From: Nemertoderma westbladi | Lineage: Eukaryota > Xenacoelomorpha > Nemertodermatida > Nemertodermatidae | DNA: 23,829 nucleotides | NCBI GenBank assembly: GCA_032718475.1 | Contig: JAUCBJ010004494.1 | Span: 1 to 23,829, forward strand | Direction: 5' to 3' | In this document: piece by piece, positions 19,876 through 23,829 of the stretch | Position numbering within the stretch: position 1 is the stretch's first letter | How the letters are laid out: the number at the start of each line of letters is the position of its first letter | Position numbers and translations under genes: made by a program | Notes under the pieces: generated by a model | Database searches by the model: none | Told to the model about the DNA's origin: nothing | Seen by the model: only the letters and a program-made list of their open reading frames with translations

Positions 19876-20770
19876 TACACCATGTCCTGGAATATAGTGT
19901 CGTTATTCAGGTACCTGCCCCCCCCCCCCCCAAATTTTTCTACAAATCTTAATGAGATTGCATGAAATTTGAAACAGAGATAGTTTCACCTCCCGACCAC
20001 TGACTGGGTGAGCTAGAATTTTTATTTTTGCTTTCAATCTTTAGCTACAAGTGTTTGAAAAATGTGTCTCCGGCGATATTTCACAGGTCACAGTGCAATC
20101 ATTCTTCAACCTTATAGTGATTTGATGGTACCAATAGAAAGCTGCCCATGTAAGGATTCCAAATATGTAACATAATCTAAATTTCGTTGAAAACTAGCTG
20201 AGATATGAGCGTTGAAAAGTTGCATGGTTTTGCATCTGCATGAGGCTGTTTTATTCTATTAAATAAAAATAACATATTCTAGAACATTTTGTTTATTTAT
20301 GAATAGCTAAGCAATAGTATAATAATTAAAGAGGCATTGCATTGTTGTCCAGCTACGTATGGAATAAACAAAATGTTCTAGAACATTGTGTATTTCTCAA
20401 ATATAATAAAATAGCCCCGCGCAGGTGCAAAACAATGCAAATATCTCAGCTTTTTTTCAACGAAAATCAAATTGTGTTACATATTTGGAATCCTTGCACG
20501 GCCAGCTTACCCCATTAGTGCCAACAAATCACTATAAGGTCGCACTGTGACCTGTGAAAAATAGCCGGAGACATATTTTTCAAACGCTTGTAGCTAAAGA
20601 TTGAAAGCAATAATAAAAATTCTGGCTCACCCACGGAGGAGGAGTGAGGTGAAACAATCTCTGTTTCAAATTTCATGCAAGCTCATTAAGATTTGTAGAA
20701 AAATTTGGGGGGGGGGGGGGGGGGGGGGCATGTACCTGAATAACGACACTATATTCCAGGACATGGTGTA
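19876..20770. mobile_element. Foldback element: two ~410-420-bp inverted arms with a 64-bp loop
   Basis: The left arm 19876-20297 begins TACACCATGTCCTGGAATAT and the right arm 20362-20770 is its inverse. Matching blocks include GTGTCGTTATTCAGGTAC, AAATTTTTCTACAAATCTTA, CACAGGTCACAGTGC, GATTCCAAATATGTAACA and TTCTAGAACATTTTGTTTAT. The arms have substitutions and small indels. A C run (19918-19931, 14) faces a G run (20707-20728, 22). The loop is 20298-20361. There is no coding capacity. The termini are flanked at most by TA, suggesting a Tc1/mariner-like TA target. This is not certain. As RNA or single-stranded DNA it would form a very long hairpin. Confidence 0.9.
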
Positions 20771-21240
20771 ATAATGTTAACCTGGCGACATGTCGCATAC
20801 ATCAGTAATACTTTACATACTAGCAAGTTGCTCCTTATCATATCATTTACAGTGTAGTAATTGTGGCTTTACCTTAGCCTACTGTAATTATGCTATTCCA
20901 TTACCACTACACTGTACAAAATAAATATTGCATGTCATTTCGAGCACAGTACAGTATACAGTACATACAGTAATGTATAATGGTTCGAAGCCAAGACAAA
21001 TATATTCTCGTAAGTTCTTATCAAAAGCTTGGTTTCGTGGTACTGTACAGGTAGTTGCTTTCTATGGATCTAACAATAACATTAAGCGTTTTGTTTTCTT
21101 TTTGTTCCCTTTTTATGTTTCATTTTGCAACTTATTATACACCCATCCAGAGCAGAGATTCCACCCCCACAAAATCGCAAATAATTTTGATAAATAGTTG
21201 AATTGGAAATTGAAATAAAGCAGTCCCAAGCCTTCTTAAT
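20771..21240. other. Noncoding, no gene recognised
   Basis: Contains scattered GTACAGTATACAGTACATAC-like short repeats near 20945-20972, resembling satellite monomer pieces. No gene or RNA was identified. Confidence 0.5.
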
Positions 21241-21248
21241 GTTGGAGA

Positions 21249-21376
21249 CGGGGGTGGGGTTTTCTGGGGGAGGGGGATGGTGTGGTGGGACTAGACGCAA
21301 ATTCCATCTTGGCGGATTACTATTTCGTCTCAATTTCAAACAATCAATTTAGGGAAAGGAGCAGGTTACAGTGGAA
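21249..21376 (-). repeat. Dispersed repeat family, copy D (inverted)
   Basis: Read on the minus strand it gives CCACTGTAACCTGCTCC, TTTCCCTAAATTGATTG, GAAATTGAGACGAAATAGTA, then CCGCCAAGATGGAATTTGCG and a C-rich tail (G-rich on the plus strand at 21249-21290). The upstream TTTATTG block is degraded. Confidence 0.75.
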
Positions 21377-21666
21377 CGATATTCTAACTAAAGCAATTAA
21401 CGAAAGTCAATACAACAGGTTACAGTTTTATTTTTGGAAGCTGTTGTGTAAAAACTCTATTTTCGATATTCAGCCAATAAAGTTATAAATCTCATAGAAC
21501 CGACCATTTTGCAAACATGTGTATTATCTTGCAGACACCCAGCAGTTTATATTACAATAATTATGGAGTTTTATAAATGATAACATTTTTATAAATAAAT
21601 TATCATATTTTTCGAATCATTATTTTATTAATATATTTATATCATAATCATATAATATTTTCTAAT

Positions 21667-21829
21667 TTAACGAAACGAAAATAACAATTTTAATTTAATA
21701 AAAAACGAATCATGCATTATTTAGTTTTGCATATATTTTGGCGTCATTTGTTTGGTTCAACATTTTTTCGTCGTCATGTTTTCGTCTCGTTACTGTCAAA
21801 TGTTTTTAGTTTTAATTTCGTTTCGTTAA
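21667..21829. mobile_element. 155-bp MITE with TTAA target duplication
   Basis: TTAA at 21667-21670 and 21826-21829 flanks a segment starting CGAAACGAAAATAA and ending with the inverse of CGAAACGAAATTAA (14-bp TIR, one mismatch). The TTAA duplication and small size fit piggyBac- or Kolobok-type MITEs. TTAA is common in AT-rich DNA, so the support is moderate. Confidence 0.6.
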
Positions 21830-22104
21830 GCCATCCCTGATTTATTTACTTGTATATTATAATATCTGACTTTGTTAAATTATGTAAAATGCTACATCAC
21901 AACAAAAAATTTAGTTCATAATTACGTTATTATCATCATCTTTAATTATAATAATTTAACCCTAGCTAACCATCTTATTTGATACAAAAACAAGCCAAAT
22001 ACATATAATATAACCACCAGTCTAAGACTAATTAATGACATAAATAAATTAAATGTTCATCAAGGGGGTGTTTGTTCATTATTGTTCAATCAGTAACACA
22101 ATTT
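21830..22104. other. 3' flank of the IRF-like gene
   Basis: Very AT-rich. On the minus strand AATAAA (22103-22108) overlaps the gene's TAA stop codon. No better poly(A) signal was found within about 80 bp. Nothing else was recognised. Confidence 0.4.
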
Positions 22105-23729
22105 TTATTCTGAGGTTAATGTATCATCCCCAAATAGTCGCGGAGTTTGATTAACAATCTCCTGTTGACCAGCAAGTTCCAAATGTTGCGTCATGGTGGC
22201 TATCTCTCTGTCATCCTCATTGCTTTTCGAGTAGTCATCACTGGGCATGTGTAGAACCAAATTGTCGTAGAGTTGAGTGGCTTGCAACGGCTGTATCTCC
22301 AAGTAGAATCCGTGCGATCTCTGCAGATCGATTTTATTTGCATGCGAACGGCCAAATGATAAATAAACCCTGGGATCGTCTGGCAGACAACCTAAACTCG
22401 CTAATTTCTTTGCTTCCTTCAGATATTTCTCGTGAGAAAACACGGAATAACCATCCGAATCAGCGTTAGCATCCCGGGCTAATCGCAAATCTTTTACATA
22501 AATCGAGGCTTTACAGAACCGCTTCACGAAGATATCGCCGCGTGAATTAATGTTGATTAGGAGGCCACGTTTGGACATCTTGTATATCTCAGTTAGATGG
22601 CTACGTAGATTATTTTCACCTTTGTTGAAGGATGAATCAATAGCGGAAACAACCATGTCATCAATGACAGGAAAGTAGATCCAGCCGATGCTGGATTCCA
22701 TCGGGAATTCTTTGTATTGCATCGCAAACTCTGCCTCAGCTGTGCACTTAGGGATGATGCAACAGTTACCCGATAAATTGTGAAAGCTATTCACCTCCAT
22801 GGTTTCATTAGATTTCACCATTTGGAAATCTTCGACTGATTTCTCATGCGACCAAAATTTCAAGCGGAAAATTGAGACCATCTCGGGACTGGAAATCGAG
22901 ATATCTTCCAACCGGTTTATCGTCGCTGTCAATTTTTTTATTAATGCGAGTTCACGGGAGTTGGGATTGGCACGAATTACTGAGGCCGATCGTTCTGAAC
23001 CCAGGTAGCTATCTATATCGATTCCTCGCCGCTTTGCAACTGGGACGCCGATGTTGTGGTCGCGTTGGACGTAGCCTTTGGGATCGCGGTACTGATCGGT
23101 TCCTCCCACAACCTGCCCCATGGTGAATCCCCCCGGGGATCCCCGTTTACTGCTAGAGGGTCGACCTTCGATAATGTCATTTAGGAGGCCGTCGCTTGAT
23201 GACCCCGTGCTGCGATTACTTGCCGGAGAATCTGACTCGGCGATGCTGTAGTGAGAACTGTTGAAGGACCCCGGGGTTCCTATTAATTGAACTTGTCTTT
23301 GAGTAGTCGAAACGAAATTCACATCTTGCTGTGGCATTGGCTGGTTGATTTGTTGTTGATATGGGGAGGATGATATCACAATAGTATGTCCCAGATTGAC
23401 AGGTGATGCGGGAATGAGACCTCCATTGTTATCAGGCATCATGTAGGTTGGCCCTCCTGGCGCTGCACCCTGATATGGGGTTTCGCCCATCTCAGCAACA
23501 GAATGTTTTAACGTCTGAGCCGCGCCCCTTAACATAACATTGGTATTACAACTCGATTGGTTTGGTTGTAGTGAAGGACCCAACGTTACCTGGGCTCCCA
23601 AAGGACTCATCTGTGTGAAGTTATTGTAATTGATAGCGGTCTGTCCGGCTTGTGGGGACGCCACTAGCGTCGTTGCATCGTACATGATGTTAGTAGGTGG
23701 GGGGAAGGCTGTTACAGACGTAGCGCCAT
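22105..23729 (-). CDS. Interferon regulatory factor-like transcription factor, terminal exon with IRF-association domain (partial gene)
   Basis: IRFs are nuclear transcription factors of innate immunity and development. They carry an N-terminal tryptophan-cluster DNA-binding domain and a C-terminal IRF-association domain (IAD). Numbering from the internal Met at 23685 (526 codons to the stop), residues 1-240 are Gln/Ser/Pro/Asn-rich linker and residues about 270-478 fit the IAD. Key blocks are RGLLININSRGDIFVKRFCK (373-392), then FSHEKYLKEAKKLASLG (416-432), then RVYLSFG (439-445) and EIQPLQATQLYD (463-474). The last corresponds to the family's (E)PLxAxQLY end. The open frame extends upstream of that Met to an acceptor, CCTGTAG, so the exon probably starts at 23729 in phase 1. 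The DNA-binding domain must be on exons to the right. The related SMAD MH2 domain is the main alternative, but the LSFG and PL.A.QLY spacing favours IRF. Confidence 0.75.
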
Positions 23730-23829
23730 CTACAGGTATAAATGCTTTATTTTTACTTGAACGCAGTTAGTAAGGGAATTTGGATATACACAATAGACTT
23801 TTCAGTTTCCTAAAAACACTGAATTATTT
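23730..23829 (-). other. 3' end of the upstream intron of the IRF-like gene
   Basis: On the minus strand a textbook branch-point sequence TACTAAC (23772-23766) lies about 37 nt before the acceptor CCTGTAG (AG at 23731-23730). The frame upstream of the acceptor also has stops, supporting an intron. Confidence 0.7.

Noticed and set aside
20928-21488. Small frames of 68-89 codons between the foldback element and the MITE
   Set aside because: They overlap the dispersed repeat copy D and have no recognisable domains.
21667-21685. CGAAACGAAA as an interferon-response (ISRE/IRF-binding) site near the IRF-like gene
   Set aside because: ISRE needs GAAANNGAAA, and here the two GAAA cores are one base apart. 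The motif is the inverted end of a TTAA-flanked MITE and recurs at its other end.

Overview
The window reads as intergenic and genic DNA of a marine invertebrate, not a prokaryote or virus. The evidence is spliced ankyrin-repeat exons, a terminal exon with the C-terminal association domain of an interferon regulatory factor (IRF), a TACTAAC-type branch point, remnants of LTR, LINE and DNA transposons, and minisatellites. IRFs are found across Metazoa but are absent from Drosophila and Caenorhabditis. The AT-rich background is sprinkled with TAGGCCTA and CTACTGTA octamers. From memory this resembles echinoderm or other invertebrate deuterostome DNA, but the taxon is an inference of low confidence.

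Layout. 1-1179: 3' end of a Ty3/gypsy-type pol (integrase), broken by one nonsense codon, then an A-rich polypurine tract and a probable LTR start. 1481-2813: two clusters of a 21-bp minisatellite, with poly-G and poly-C tracts and the first copy of a dispersed repeat family. 2815-4338: noncoding, with palindromic TTGCCA/TGGCAA and GGCGTT motif clusters. 4347-5432: a complete non-autonomous DNA transposon with terminal inverted repeats (TIRs), 13 CTACGCGTAG palindromes and a perfect 8-bp target-site duplication (TSD). 5700-6835: decayed 3' end of a non-LTR retrotransposon. 6905-10168: possible composite element with TAGCCGG-rich ends, holding a 29-copy 18-bp array and a 74-bp tandem repeat. 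10236-10982: pyrimidine-rich DNA and a CATACATACACCCAACTACT-type minisatellite.

11455-13869 (minus strand): a three-exon ankyrin-repeat gene. The exons join in frame through GT...AG introns into a 454-residue protein with about 12 repeats. 14421-17452: a 3-kb tandem satellite of a 20-bp unit. Its left half mixes in 28-bp variants and its right half is nearly uniform. 18498-19867: a P-element/THAP9-like transposon, internally deleted, with 73/78-bp TIRs and a CTGAAATC duplication. 19876-20770: a foldback element of about 0.9 kb made almost wholly of two inverted arms, abutting the P-like element. 21671-21825: a 155-bp MITE flanked by TTAA. 22105-23729 (minus strand): the last exon of an IRF-family transcription factor, whose DNA-binding domain must lie beyond the right edge.

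The two host genes (ankyrin and IRF) lie on the same strand about 8 kb apart with the satellite and transposons between them. No operon-like or pathway link can be shown. I found no tRNA, rRNA or CRISPR. The most notable content is the set of well-delimited non-autonomous transposons with intact TSDs.
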